A program made the position numbers and the translations under genes. A stretch of DNA of 64,000 nucleotides, from assembly GCF_019704315.1 (NCBI RefSeq), contig NZ_AP024597.1:124001-188000 (forward strand), written 5' to 3'. The notes beneath the pieces were generated by a model. The model was not told where the DNA came from. It did no database searches and saw only the letters and a program-made list of their open reading frames with translations. This DNA comes from Stygiolobus caldivivus (GTDB lineage: Archaea > Thermoproteota > Thermoprotei_A > Sulfolobales > Sulfolobaceae). Of the stretch, positions 35,707 through 45,377 are shown piece by piece (within the stretch, counting starts at the first letter, position 1; the number at the start of each line of letters is the position of its first letter).

Positions 35707-36354
35707 ATGAAACGAGCCCTAAAGATATCACCTTTTTTCTCCGTCTTTAAGAATGGTAATAAATACTTTGCGTATTCAGAGGCTTCGGGATTAGTAGAAT
35801 TATGTGAAGATGAATTCGACAACTTAACGCCAGTAGAGGAGTTAAAAGAAATTAGAATGCTAATCCCAGAAGAGGAGGAAAAGATAAATGTAGTGGTTAA
35901 TAAAGTAAGTCTTTCTTACCATAACTTAATTAACGTCTTTAATTCTATTGAAGAAGTACCAGAGGGTGAAAAGATACTAGTAATCTCTAGTAGTATCCAC
36001 TTCCTCGTTAACTTACCTATATCAAGGTTTAAAAAGGTCCTTATAGCATATATAATGGACCCCTTTAGGTTTTTCATATATTCTATTAAAAATAACAGCC
36101 CTTGTATGTACGAGATATATCTATGGTTAAAGAACTCCAGACTAATCCTAGATGTAAAAATTGATGGCGTCGTCATAAGTGAAGCAAACCCTACCCTAAA
36201 TAGCTTCGCGGAACTACTATTGTTAGGATTTTCTAAATTACTCTTAAACAGTGACAAATTCGACGGGAAGTTAGTATACATAGACGTATTGGAAGGGGAC
36301 TTAATAATAAATACACCATTAAAGATTCCCGGGTGTCCTAAATGCGGGATTTGA
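35707..36354 (+). CDS. TOMM partner protein (ocin-ThiF-like, leader-binding)
   Basis: In TOMM systems this E1-like partner binds the precursor leader and presents it to the YcaO enzyme. The 215-residue protein fits: an N-terminal strand-rich part (FFSVFKNGNKYFAYSEASGLVEL), a central alpha/beta part, a SPCMYEIYLWLKNSR segment at about 135 where family members carry a Cys-containing motif, and the C-terminal PGCPKCG, the zinc-binding end typical of the family. It is shorter than most ThiF-like partners. It overlaps ycaO by 13 bp. Assignment rests on context plus these motifs. Confidence 0.75.
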   Translation: MKRALKISPFFSVFKNGNKYFAYSEASGLVELCEDEFDNLTPVEELKEIRMLIPEEEEKINVVVNKVSLSYHNLINVFNSIEEVPEGEKILVISSSIHFLVNLPISRFKKVLIAYIMDPFRFFIYSIKNNSPCMYEIYLWLKNSRLILDVKIDGVVISEANPTLNSFAELLLLGFSKLLLNSDKFDGKLVYIDVLEGDLIINTPLKIPGCPKCGI

Positions 36355-37634
36355 TCAATGAATTTTTAGGGCCAGTTTTCGGTTATACCACAGAAAAATA
36401 TGACAATGTCGTAATTACTAAACTACTAAATTATGTAAATTACAACGTACTAGAAGCTGAGATAGCGACGCATTATATTAAGGTTAGGTATACTGACTTT
36501 CCAGCAGAATTCATACCACTTTTAAGATACTTAAAGGATGTCGTGCCAGCAGGGGGTAAAGGAGAGAGTGAAGAGGAAAGCCTTGTGGGTGCTATAGGAG
36601 AGTTCTTGGAAAGGTTTTACGGTTCATTGACATTTCTTGCCGACAATACAGCGATTTTCGGAAAGGTGGGTGAGTTAAAGGGGGAATACAACGTTTTACC
36701 TACGACTTACAAGTTCTTTTCGAAAGAACAGCTCAAGAAGTTCTTCTTTTTCAAAGACTATTCTGATGAGGCAAAAGTGGCGTTTACTAAAGCAGTATCG
36801 TACAAAGACAACGAGACGGTTTACATACCCTCACAAGTCGTATACTTAACGGATTTAATAAGGCCCGGTGAAGACCTAATAGCTTACTCTACTACAGGAG
36901 GGCTTTCATACCACGAGGGCTTTGAAAAGGCCTTTATTCACGGCCTATTAGAGTATTTAGAAAGGGACGCAGTAAACATCTCCTGGATCTCAAGGATAAG
37001 CCCCTTAAGGATAAGGGTACCGGAGAGGCTTAAGAGAAAATACAGCGTGCTGAAAGACGTCGCCTGTATGAGGCTTATTAACGAGTTCAAGGGCCTCTTT
37101 GTCATAGGCTGTATAGGCTTTGTTAACGGCTTTTACGTTGGGGGTGCAGCTGCAGATATAACTGTGGAAGACGCATTAAGGAGGGCTGTTTACGAAGTTT
37201 ACCAATCCATCTCCTCCTTCAATAAGGTAAGTGATGAAGATGTTAAGCTCGCAAAGAAGCTAACTCCAGACCTTTTAGTCGACTTCGGGTTAGTCCCACT
37301 TTACTATACTTATGTTAAAAAGGACTTTCTGATAAACTACTTGAGTAACTTAAACACAGTTAATTATGAGGAACTGGAAAGGGAGGAGTCGTTAAGTTAT
37401 AGGGACCTCGCGGAAGGGGTACTCAACCAAGGTTATAAGATAATCTATAAGGACTTTAACGTGGAGAAGTACATAGGCAGGGGAAAGCTGGTTAAGGTAA
37501 TAGTCCCTGACTTAACCCCGGCCCATACCCCGGATATACCTTTCTTAGGCCATCACAGATATTATACTGTTAGGAAGAAATTGGGGCTTAGTGAGACTGA
37601 ACTATTTACTGAAGAACCAGTACCGTTCCCTTAG
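36342..37634 (+). CDS. ycaO: YcaO-domain cyclodehydratase
   Basis: YcaO enzymes use ATP to cyclise Cys, Ser or Thr to azolines. The 430-residue protein has the ATP-binding motifs GGKGESEEESLVGAIGEFLE (71-90, with paired glutamates), a second region STTGGLSYHEGFEKAFIHGL to LEYLERDA around 183-210, and an ADITVEDALRRAVYEVYQS segment. It ends in PVPFP, the PxPxP C-terminus that is characteristic of azoline-forming YcaO enzymes as opposed to thioamide-forming ones. It lies between the partner and dehydrogenase genes, so a thiazole-forming pathway is indicated. Confidence 0.93.
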   Translation: MRDLINEFLGPVFGYTTEKYDNVVITKLLNYVNYNVLEAEIATHYIKVRYTDFPAEFIPLLRYLKDVVPAGGKGESEEESLVGAIGEFLERFYGSLTFLADNTAIFGKVGELKGEYNVLPTTYKFFSKEQLKKFFFFKDYSDEAKVAFTKAVSYKDNETVYIPSQVVYLTDLIRPGEDLIAYSTTGGLSYHEGFEKAFIHGLLEYLERDAVNISWISRISPLRIRVPERLKRKYSVLKDVACMRLINEFKGLFVIGCIGFVNGFYVGGAAADITVEDALRRAVYEVYQSISSFNKVSDEDVKLAKKLTPDLLVDFGLVPLYYTYVKKDFLINYLSNLNTVNYEELEREESLSYRDLAEGVLNQGYKIIYKDFNVEKYIGRGKLVKVIVPDLTPAHTPDIPFLGHHRYYTVRKKLGLSETELFTEEPVPFP

Positions 37635-37643
37635 GTGGCTGTA

Positions 37644-38333
37644 ATGGACGTATTTGAGGACTTCTACTTAAAGACGCAGAATTTCACTTTTACGCTAATT
37701 CCAGATAATCATCCTAAAGTCTACGAAGGGGCCGAGGTTATCCCCCTTCCTAAACCTAGAGAGATTAAGGAGGAATTTCAGAAAGTAATTACTTCCAGGT
37801 CTTCAACTAGGAGGTTTAAGGAGGAGAAAGTAGATGTTTATACCATTTCCGACTTACTTTACTACTCTGTAGGCGTTAGGAAGAGGGAGGGTGAGATAAT
37901 ATATAGGATGTTCCCTTCAGCGGGAGGATTAGCTGAAACTGAAGTGTATATTATTCCCTTCATTTCGGACTTACAAGTAGGCATTTATCATTATAACCCA
38001 TTGTGTCACTACCTAGAGAAGCTTAACGGCGAGTTTAGGACCCTCAAGACGAACGTAATAAACTCCATTCCGGATATTAACGTAGTCCCTTTACTCATCG
38101 TGTTAACAACGAAGTATTGGAAGGTCTTAGCAAAGTACGGTAATAGGGGTGCGAGGTTTGTACTAATAGACGCCGGGATAGTTATGGAGAACTTGTATTT
38201 AGTTGCCACTGCATTGGGACTGGGCATATGTGCAGTTGGTGGTCATAATGACTATATTTTTAATAGAGCACTTGACTTAAGGGAGGGTGAGGTAGTAATA
38301 GGAGTATTAGTGGCTGGAAAGAAGACGGAGTGA
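37644..38333 (+). CDS. SagB-type FMN dehydrogenase
   Basis: SagB/McbC-like nitroreductase-fold enzymes oxidise azolines to azoles with FMN. The 229-residue protein shows SSTRRFKEEKVDVYTISDLL (FMN/substrate loop), SAGGLAETEVYII, and GVYHY-like GIYHYNPLCHYLEKL, then a C-terminal half with ATALGLGICAVGG. ATG 37644 is preferred over GTG 37635, because GGTGG lies five bases before it. It is the last gene of the operon; a protease gene is absent, so leader removal would need a general protease. Confidence 0.88.
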   Translation: MDVFEDFYLKTQNFTFTLIPDNHPKVYEGAEVIPLPKPREIKEEFQKVITSRSSTRRFKEEKVDVYTISDLLYYSVGVRKREGEIIYRMFPSAGGLAETEVYIIPFISDLQVGIYHYNPLCHYLEKLNGEFRTLKTNVINSIPDINVVPLLIVLTTKYWKVLAKYGNRGARFVLIDAGIVMENLYLVATALGLGICAVGGHNDYIFNRALDLREGEVVIGVLVAGKKTE

Positions 38334-38504
38334 AGGAGAGTTTATAGCCTAATTTCGACCCTCTCTGATAGCTTGATTTTATGAGATTAACAACCACAAA
38401 ACCCCCTTGCGTCTATAACTTTATCTAGTATTTAGGCTCCCACTCCAAATAGTCCACTATAAGTAACAATAATAGTTTTAATTGTATTCAGGAAACGAAC
38501 ACCT

Positions 38505-38755
38505 ATGGAGAAGGACCTTTATAAGGTTGGGGGAGAGTACGTTGAGGCTAGGGCCATTGAGCGTTTGTCTGATCTTATCCTCTCGTTGACCTTGTGGAAA
38601 GAGGGAGACACATTAGGAATTCTGCAGGAAGAGCATTTAGCGCTGTAAAAGCACTTACAAGTGCATTAGCCGTCGTTAATGGGGACGAACTAATTATACA
38701 CGGTCAGTTAATAAAGGGCAACAGTGCCGTTAGTGTAAAGGTAAAAATTTGCTAA
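38505..38755 (+). pseudogene. PaREP1-family gene with frameshift
   Basis: The first part from ATG 38505 gives YVEARAIERLSDLILSLTLWKEGDT, and after a one-base shift the reading continues RNSAGRAFSAVKALTSALAVVNGDEL, the signature of PaREP1 proteins (RNAAGKA-x-A-x-KALLSAL). A stop follows at 38755. The function of PaREP1 proteins is unknown. The shift makes this copy probably inactive, or marks a sequence error. Confidence 0.6.
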
Positions 38756-38899
38756 GCAAGGGAAATCGACGTTTCCCTTTAGTTCCTAACAAAGTATAAT
38801 CCCGTTTTCACGTATTCAGATAGGATGTAAATAAGGCGTCATAAACGGTTATTTTATATTTGATAGTGATTTTAAATGCTGTAACTAAGTATCCCCCAT

Positions 38900-39345
38900 G
38901 GTTTACCGTAACTATTGCTTCCCTTTCCAAGTAGAATTCCCGTTGTCATACCTTGACCAATTTCTTCCCTTATTCTTCCGTAAAGCACCAGGGACTCCTT
39001 TAATTACCAAATCCTGCGTTTACTAGCATTCAGAAATTATTTCAGCGACTTTTCCCGCACTTTCTCCTTGGAGAAAAACTTAAACTAACGTTGACGGATC
39101 AACTACTTCCACGGCCTCCCCTCAACGACCCCTCAGAGGGCCCTTCCCCACCGGGTCTTAGGTCTTTAAGCTGCTCAATTCACGAGTTAACGTACTCCTT
39201 AGCCTTAACTTTTAAGCATAATCCCTTCGCTCTAAGAGTCCGTTGACCTCTCGGTCAAATCGACCCCGTGCTTTTCTAACCCCTCTTTTATTTCCTTTCC
39301 AGTTCTTACACTAATGACCGTGACACGACCGTTTATCATACGTAG
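38900..39345 (-). pseudogene. Decayed VapBC pair
   Basis: The reverse strand gives VTVISVRTGKEIKEGLEKHGVDLTERS, matching antitoxins of the VapB type with a ribbon-helix N-terminus, followed in other frames by VVDPSTLV and a Glu-rich continuation like the start of a VapC PIN domain. Stops and shifts interrupt both. No intact gene remains. The stretches 38756-38900 and 39345-39436 show nothing. Confidence 0.4.
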
Positions 39346-39436
39346 GCAATAATTAAGTTTTCCCTTGTGGGCAAAAGGGAGGGCCGCTCACGCCTCCATC
39401 GCGAATTGAGATACCCTCTATCGAATTAGCACGGTT

Positions 39437-40096
39437 TTACGCAGAAATAGTATGGAGGATGTTTGAATTGTAAAGTGTAAACCAGTAACTTGCTAGCACC
39501 TCCAGGAGGATTATAGAAAAATATAAGTGTAGTATAGTGAACTTCACTTTCATACCCCTTTTCCCTATGAATATGAACACTGAAGATAAAATGACCATCA
39601 CAAACAAGACGAAAGTCGGAGTCCCAGGAATTACATACGGAAGTAATAATAACGCAATTAAGGACACGATATAGGACTCTAGGAGCATCAGAGTAGGTAG
39701 CTGGTCGTTAGCGAATATGACTACAAAAACCGGGATTTCAAACAAGAGCATTAATAACGGGTAGGACAAAACAAACGGGGTATATACCCTCTCCTCTACC
39801 AATAGGTATATCGCGAGGAAGGACAGGGAGGAAAAGAGGAGCCCCCTATAATTTTTCCTAAATACCTCCTCCTTAAATAACCTCAAGATTATTAGGGATG
39901 CTGGGTACATGCACATTATTATAGAGATAAACAAGAAGTTGTAAGGTACAGTAAGTAAATAAGTGGGGTAAGACAACAGGAGGAGTAACAAGACAGACAC
40001 GATAAGTTGAACCCTCTTACTAAAAGCCATGACGAGAAAAGGTTCTATGAAAATAATATAGTAAAAAATACCTAATGCCAACAAAAGCGTGTTCAT
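39437..40096 (-). CDS. Multi-pass membrane protein
   Basis: The 219-residue protein has about seven hydrophobic helices and no motif I recognise. It follows the secreted-protein gene by 41 bp on the same strand, so they may be an operon. Function is unknown. Confidence 0.6.
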   Translation of the reverse strand: MNTLLLALGIFYYIIFIEPFLVMAFSKRVQLIVSVLLLLLLSYPTYLLTVPYNFLFISIIMCMYPASLIILRLFKEEVFRKNYRGLLFSSLSFLAIYLLVEERVYTPFVLSYPLLMLLFEIPVFVVIFANDQLPTLMLLESYIVSLIALLLLPYVIPGTPTFVLFVMVILSSVFIFIGKRGMKVKFTILHLYFSIILLEVLASYWFTLYNSNILHTISA

Positions 40097-40137
40097 TGTC
40101 TCACCATACTATGAATTATGAAAACGTCTTTAATAAA

Positions 40138-41142
40138 CTACCTGACTTTTTTCTTATTATATACTATAATTAACGCGAACATTATAACGACTACCAAGAA
40201 GAACAAATTATACGTCGATAAGAACAAGGACCCTCCAGAATTCCCGTTATAACTTATAGCCCTTACACCTCCAGAATTCCCGTTATAACCTGGGACCCCG
40301 ATCCCTTGGTTAGCTCCTCCCGTTACCTTTTCATTGATCAGGCTAACGTTATAGGGGTAGAAATAGGCTGTCAAATATAAGGACGAGCCCCCGCCCTGCT
40401 GGTAGCAAGCCTCAACTTGAAGTACATAGACCAAGGAGTCGCCCCTAGTCATTAACACCGGTCTTATATGTACGTCCTGCCACTGGACCCCATTATCGAT
40501 TTTCTCTTCTATTAACTTTGTTAGGTTTGCGGTTATATTGACCGGGGTGAACGGGACTACATGGAGTAGGCTCAACCCATCAATTACCCTCATGTCCACT
40601 ACCGAACTGTTTATCACTAGGACTACCTTGATAGTAGACAGCGATTTTACTCCCTTATACACTAAATTAAAATAGGACACCAGCTTGTACCCGTTACCGC
40701 CTACCGGGTGGATGGAACACTCACTCATTGATAACGAGTAAGAGGAATTAACCGAGTGCTCATAATCGTTGGCTACAGCACTGAGGTACTCCCCAACTTT
40801 ATTCGTACTAGAGGAATTATAATACTCGAGCCATAGGGTAGAGTTATGCGAAGTATACGCCGCTTCCGCCAGGCTCTCTTTATCGTTGATAGAATTATAA
40901 AGCTTGTATAGGGGTGAAGAATTATAATAAGAAGAATTATAATATGCTAACTCACTAAAATGTATGACATCACCCTGAACTGCAAAATTATAGTTTATCG
41001 GGTTAAGCCCCAGCTCGCTGTCGAGGCGTGATAAAAAAGCCCCCGAAGAGGTCGCAGCATACCCAGTCGTCGGCAAAAAGAGGACTGCACTCAACATGAG
41101 TAGTATGTATAATGACTGTAGAACCACCGTCTTTTTCTCCAC
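40138..41142 (-). CDS. Secreted, C-terminally anchored protein
   Basis: The 334-residue protein has a signal peptide, a beta-rich extracellular part with many Asn-x-Ser/Thr sites, a Gly/Asn-rich linker near 285-305 with a 12-residue repeat (YNGNSGGVRAIS, YNGNSGGS), and a C-terminal membrane helix followed by KKKVR. It is not similar by eye to the three paralogous surface proteins. It may work with the membrane protein encoded next. Confidence 0.65.
   Translation of the reverse strand: MEKKTVVLQSLYILLMLSAVLFLPTTGYAATSSGAFLSRLDSELGLNPINYNFAVQGDVIHFSELAYYNSSYYNSSPLYKLYNSINDKESLAEAAYTSHNSTLWLEYYNSSSTNKVGEYLSAVANDYEHSVNSSYSLSMSECSIHPVGGNGYKLVSYFNLVYKGVKSLSTIKVVLVINSSVVDMRVIDGLSLLHVVPFTPVNITANLTKLIEEKIDNGVQWQDVHIRPVLMTRGDSLVYVLQVEACYQQGGGSSLYLTAYFYPYNVSLINEKVTGGANQGIGVPGYNGNSGGVRAISYNGNSGGSLFLSTYNLFFLVVVIMFALIIVYNKKKVR
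40232..40289. repeat. Two 22-bp direct repeats in coding sequence
   Basis: CCTCCAGAATTCCCGTTATA and two further bases occur at 40232-40253 and 40268-40289, period 36 bp. They encode the YNGNSGG linker repeat and could expand or shrink by slippage. Confidence 0.7.
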
Positions 41143-41658
41143 AATTCCACCTAAATATTTATGTGAATTATCTATTTATAATTTTTATTTATGAGGTGAT
41201 GGTGAATATATTCTATTCCATACAAGGGTAAAATATAGTAAAATTTCCGATAATGTTTGTCGGAGGACCGTGACGGGCAAGCTAACAAGCGATCCGTCTT
41301 TATTTCGCAATACTTTTCTGTCTAGGCAGAGCTAGGTTGTAACTAACAAATTTACATTACGTGATAATATTAATACGTGATACCGTGTAACAGTGTAAGA
41401 CTACGGGTTAATAACTTCTCAATTTACCCGGAACGACCTTAAGTGTACTGTATTATTTGTACTGAATTGTACTAATTCAACAGGGAATATTACGATCCGC
41501 AAAGGGCGTGTGATAGACCAGCGCCTTAGCGACCCGAGAATAAACTTAGCCACTTTTTCTATTTTAGTATTCTGCTAATTTTTGTGTATCTTATTCAGAG
41601 GTAATTGATGACTGTTGTGGAAAACTTTTATTATTAGTTCTTCTCATTATTTTATGCA
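41143..41658. other. Intergenic, promoter region only
   Basis: Divergent promoters of the two secreted-protein genes lie here; a CTTTTATTATT about 30 bp before 41659 is the likely TATA box. Nothing else is recognised. Confidence 0.4.
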
Positions 41659-43284
41659 ATGAAAAGGCATTTAATATTAGTCTTAACGTTCGTCTTCTTG
41701 ATCTCCCTAACTACTATCGCGTCTGTACAAATAGGGCTGAAACAAGTCGGCACCGAGTCGGTTAACAGCAAGTCGGTCACGATATACGATGTGACTCCGT
41801 ATAACGGCGGTGTTGTCATAACTCTGGGCTACACGAACTTTACACCGTCCGGTACGGCACATATTTCGTCCGTACTGTACGTGTACTTCTTAAACAGCAC
41901 TACCAAACGGTTACTATATGAGGTCACAGTGCCGAGTATATCCTATGTATACACCTATGTCGGGGGCGGGAAGCTTTACGTCGTAGTAGACATGGAGGCC
42001 CCACCGGGTTCGAGGCTACCCTATGAAGCGGACGTATACGTATTTCAGGGGCTAACCCTTGTTAATACTTATACGGTAGAAGGCATCTTGTCGTATGGGG
42101 GGAGTATCGATGAGCCTGTCTTCAACTTGTCCGCACCGTTGCTCAATAAGTTTTTCAACGTGACGGTAATGTTAAACTCTTCTAACATTACACTGCCACG
42201 CGAACTCTACCCCGTAATTGCGCTACAGTTACCTAAAGGGGTCTTAATAGCCTCATATAACATGTCGTACCTCGGCCAATTCGGTGGGGTCGCCTACGCT
42301 ATACCGTTCAACTTCACCATGTACAGTTATGACGGTAAAACGTTGTGGAGTGGTGTTTACGAGATTATCCCTCCCGAACCACTGTACTTACTCTCACTTA
42401 GCCCGGGAGATATACGTACGATGCCCACTGAGTACTTATTGGTAGCTGAGGGCTTTGCTACGGTAGTAGGTGACCAGCTGTTCGTGATAAACGCTACCTC
42501 GTCGTCCCAGCTCAACGTAAACGGGCAAACGGTCAACTATACTCTGGTAGGCATAAACTTATCTAACGGTGAAGTCACGACGAGGGTAGGGATGAGGAGC
42601 CTCTCGTCCGGGACAGCACTCCTAAATATAGGGGGTGAGTTATACGCTGTCACCTTAGGGCACCATGAGGTAGCTGTGCAAAAATATAACGGCACGGGGT
42701 TTTCTACGGTGTATAGCAGTGCCCTGACACCTCAGACGGGTTTCTTCTATTACCCCGGGAAATACTTAATTATCGTCACCCCCGCGCCTAACGGCTCAGA
42801 CGTTACGGACATCTATTCGGGAGGGACAGTACACTACACGTTAAGCGGTAAAGTACCGGACTACTTTATCGCTTACGGTGTGGTATTACTGAACGACAGC
42901 GGTAATTTCTCGTTAGCGTTCTTAAACAGTAACGGTATAGTGAGGGGGGAAGTGGGCATAGGTAATATTACTCCCGCTGTGTTCACCTTAATAAAGTACC
43001 CCAGCGTTTACGTCGCTCAATTCAACCCCTTAGAGTATTATGTAGTCAAGTCCTACCTCAACACGTCGTCTTCGCGTCTTGAGACTGTTCTGGTAGTGTA
43101 TAAGGCTATGTTGCAGAATAGTACGGCCACGACAACCGTACCCTATACGACAACGTCACCCGCTACCACGACTACGGCACCCCACCCGTCTACTCCTTCA
43201 AGTATACCTATAGATCTAGCGATAGCGGTCATAATCGTAGTGGTCGCCATAGCTGCTGTAGTGCTGGTACTGAAGAAGAAATAG
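41659..43284 (+). CDS. Secreted, membrane-anchored surface protein, paralog 2 of 3
   Basis: The 541-residue protein has a signal peptide, the paralog signature VTPYNGGVVITLGYTNFT near residue 48, a GDQLFVINAT motif, a Thr/Ser/Pro-rich stalk near 485-510 and a C-terminal membrane helix ending in KKK. It shares domain plan and several blocks with 6716-8521 and 45948-47657. It is higher in GC than the third paralog, so the copies are old or have different histories. Function is unknown; an S-layer-associated sugar-binding or adhesion role is possible. Confidence 0.8.
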   Translation: MKRHLILVLTFVFLISLTTIASVQIGLKQVGTESVNSKSVTIYDVTPYNGGVVITLGYTNFTPSGTAHISSVLYVYFLNSTTKRLLYEVTVPSISYVYTYVGGGKLYVVVDMEAPPGSRLPYEADVYVFQGLTLVNTYTVEGILSYGGSIDEPVFNLSAPLLNKFFNVTVMLNSSNITLPRELYPVIALQLPKGVLIASYNMSYLGQFGGVAYAIPFNFTMYSYDGKTLWSGVYEIIPPEPLYLLSLSPGDIRTMPTEYLLVAEGFATVVGDQLFVINATSSSQLNVNGQTVNYTLVGINLSNGEVTTRVGMRSLSSGTALLNIGGELYAVTLGHHEVAVQKYNGTGFSTVYSSALTPQTGFFYYPGKYLIIVTPAPNGSDVTDIYSGGTVHYTLSGKVPDYFIAYGVVLLNDSGNFSLAFLNSNGIVRGEVGIGNITPAVFTLIKYPSVYVAQFNPLEYYVVKSYLNTSSSRLETVLVVYKAMLQNSTATTTVPYTTTSPATTTTAPHPSTPSSIPIDLAIAVIIVVVAIAAVVLVLKKK

Positions 43285-43391
43285 GTCATTAAACGAGGGG
43301 GAGAGGGAGTAAAAGGAATTAAAAACATCTATCATCTTTTTTATTTAAAATGGCCGTGTCATGCACCTAAGCTTTATTTTTCAGATAGGCT

Positions 43392-43640
43392 TTATTTTTC
43401 TGAAGTCCTAACTTCAGCCCTTAGAAATAGTGAAATCACCGCAGCTATAAAAGCTAGGGCAACAGAGACGTAGAGTGTTACGCTAAGTGCGTGCATAAAC
43501 GCTGGTACGATACCCTCCGGGAACCACTGCCTACTAGTTATCGTGTCAATCACGGCCTTGCCCAATGACGATACTACTTGAGGAGGTGGTGTATACAATA
43601 AAGCCTTAACTGGATCGTAACCTGGGAACGGAAAGGCCAT
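43392..43640 (-). pseudogene. Fragment of the RiPP-block MFS exporter gene
   Basis: The last about 78 residues (GYDPVKALLYT to EVRTSEK) are nearly identical to the C-terminus of the exporter at 33779-35440, and similarity runs on into the 3' flank (TTTTTATTTAAAATG, about 43340). The rest of the gene is missing; the open frame begins by chance. It marks a partial duplication, or the remains of a second copy of that locus. Confidence 0.75.
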
Positions 43641-43719
43641 AAGGGTTATTAATCCCTATTCCGAAAAACGTCAAATTATTCCCTTTTTACCCCCACCCAT
43701 AAAAATAGATAATATTGCT

Positions 43720-44769
43720 GTGTATAAGGTTTGGGAGATCATCAAAAGACACCCGTTAGTCTTATACTTAATGGAGTTCAGTTGTGGAGGGGATAAAACT
43801 TTCAAAAGTACTAAGGCTTATGGCCTGTTAAAGGAAATGGAAAATTACGTTTACCCTACAAGGGAAGACGATTACGTTAGGTGCTATCGTTATCTCTTCT
43901 TACCGGTTAACGTGAGGGGGAAGATAAAGTTCGTGCCCACAAGCTTTTGCTATCTTAAAGAGTTTGACGAGTATGAGTTCTTCGTCCACACCAAAGGTGG
44001 GATAAGGGTTGGGAAAGGTGATGGTGAATTACCACAGTGCTATAATTCGTTGTTAATGAGAGTTTACGAGTTCATGAAAATGCAATATGAAGACCCCATA
44101 TTTATTACCACTAAGGACATTCATAAATACTACTTGGTCGGAGAAGTTGAGCTGAAATACGTTATAAAACCTATAATGAGTAAGGGGGAGGCCAAACAGT
44201 TACTCATACATTACAAGGAGAACTTGAAGAATAAGCTCCCTTCAGATGACATGACCTTGAGGGACTATTTAGAGGCTGTTAAAATAGTTTATGAGGCAAA
44301 CAAGCTCGAGGTTGGCAATGACCTTAAAGAGTTATATAAACGTTATGCTGACGGTAGGGATTGCGGTATGATGGACTTACCGTTAGACGATAAGGAGGCG
44401 TTTAAGGAGTGGTTGAACACCGAAGCTCATTGCAGTGGCCACCCGTTTGAGGTCATTAGGGGAGGGTTTATAACTTACGGCGTTTACTTATACCCTCTTA
44501 GAAACGGTAGGTATACTATCATAGCTAACGACTTCGTTGACGAGTACATAAACGCTGTTAAGGAGTTCTTGAAAAGGAAAATCCCGTTTAGGGCACCCGA
44601 CTTGATAAACGCATTAAAGTACTTGACCGGAGAGCTCGTGGTTAAGGTTAACGGTTACTCCAACTTCCCAAGGCATTTGTTTATATCCTACTCAGAGGTC
44701 GAGAATAAGAAGAAAATTAGGTGGGAAGAAGTAGAGGAGGTAAGTTATAGGAGAAGGAGGGATAGTTAA
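43720..44769 (+). CDS. Hypothetical cytoplasmic protein, Cys-rich
   Basis: The 349-residue protein begins at a GTG 27 bp after a TATA-like CATAAAAATAG. It has six spaced cysteines (FSCGG, VRCYRY, SFCYLK, PQCYN, RDCGMM, AHCSGH) that could bind metal or form disulfides, and no recognised motif. It lies between two fragments of the RiPP block, but has no clear link to it. Confidence 0.55.
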   Translation: MYKVWEIIKRHPLVLYLMEFSCGGDKTFKSTKAYGLLKEMENYVYPTREDDYVRCYRYLFLPVNVRGKIKFVPTSFCYLKEFDEYEFFVHTKGGIRVGKGDGELPQCYNSLLMRVYEFMKMQYEDPIFITTKDIHKYYLVGEVELKYVIKPIMSKGEAKQLLIHYKENLKNKLPSDDMTLRDYLEAVKIVYEANKLEVGNDLKELYKRYADGRDCGMMDLPLDDKEAFKEWLNTEAHCSGHPFEVIRGGFITYGVYLYPLRNGRYTIIANDFVDEYINAVKEFLKRKIPFRAPDLINALKYLTGELVVKVNGYSNFPRHLFISYSEVENKKKIRWEEVEEVSYRRRRDS

Positions 44770-45096
44770 ACCGTTTTAGAAAACTTTCAGTGATTATTCC
44801 TAGTCCGGCTTCTGGCTCCTCGGTGGAATTAAAAGTTATGTCATGAGACAGTGTCTAATGTGTAATCAATGTAATTTACTTTATTAATAAAATTTTATGA
44901 AAAAAGGTATTATAGAACCCAACCAGTATAATAATACTTAACGGAGCTCACATATAGTATTGTACTATGCATTAAATCCTATATCAGAAAAGTTCTCTCT
45001 CTTAGCCTTTATTATCGAAAATTATGAGATCACTTGTGATTATATTTGACAACTGTAACTACTGCCCCTATTAGTCCCACCGCTATTCGTTTTCTT
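44770..45096. other. Intergenic, no gene seen
   Basis: AT-rich, without a recognisable gene or repeat. Confidence 0.4.
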
Positions 45097-45377
45097 AGAG
45101 GGGTTAATAAGACTGTTGAAAGATAAACGTGGGAGTCAGGCCCGGGACTCCCCTTAGCTTATACTGTACTAGGCCTGCATGGTTTAAGGGTCTGTTAAAA
45201 GCCACTGGACAAAATAAGGCTGAGCTATACCAGCACCTTAAGGTGTTGGACAACAGCGGGTATATAGAGATGTACATCCCCACAGTCGAGGGCAAGAGAC
45301 TGAAGGTGCTTATAACTAAGTAAGGTGATGAGGTAATAAGAGAGGTCATTGAATTACTAAACTCGGATAAAGAGTAA
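45097..45377 (+). pseudogene. Broken copy of the RiPP-block winged-helix regulator
   Basis: Reading across one frameshift near 45128 gives LIRLLKDK, NVGVRPGTPLSLYCTRPAWFKGLLKATG, AELYQHLKVLDNSGYIEM and YIPTVEGKRLKV, a close match to the regulator at 30345-30635. A lysine codon after ITK has become TAA, beyond which GDEVIREVIELL continues the match to a second stop at 45377. One codon after YIEM is also lost. Several lesions make it non-functional. Confidence 0.78.

Noticed and set aside
43143-43328. Minus-strand frame within the surface-protein stalk
   Set aside because: It is antisense to the Thr-rich stalk and anchor, and its Val/Ala/Thr runs are a by-product of that repeat composition.
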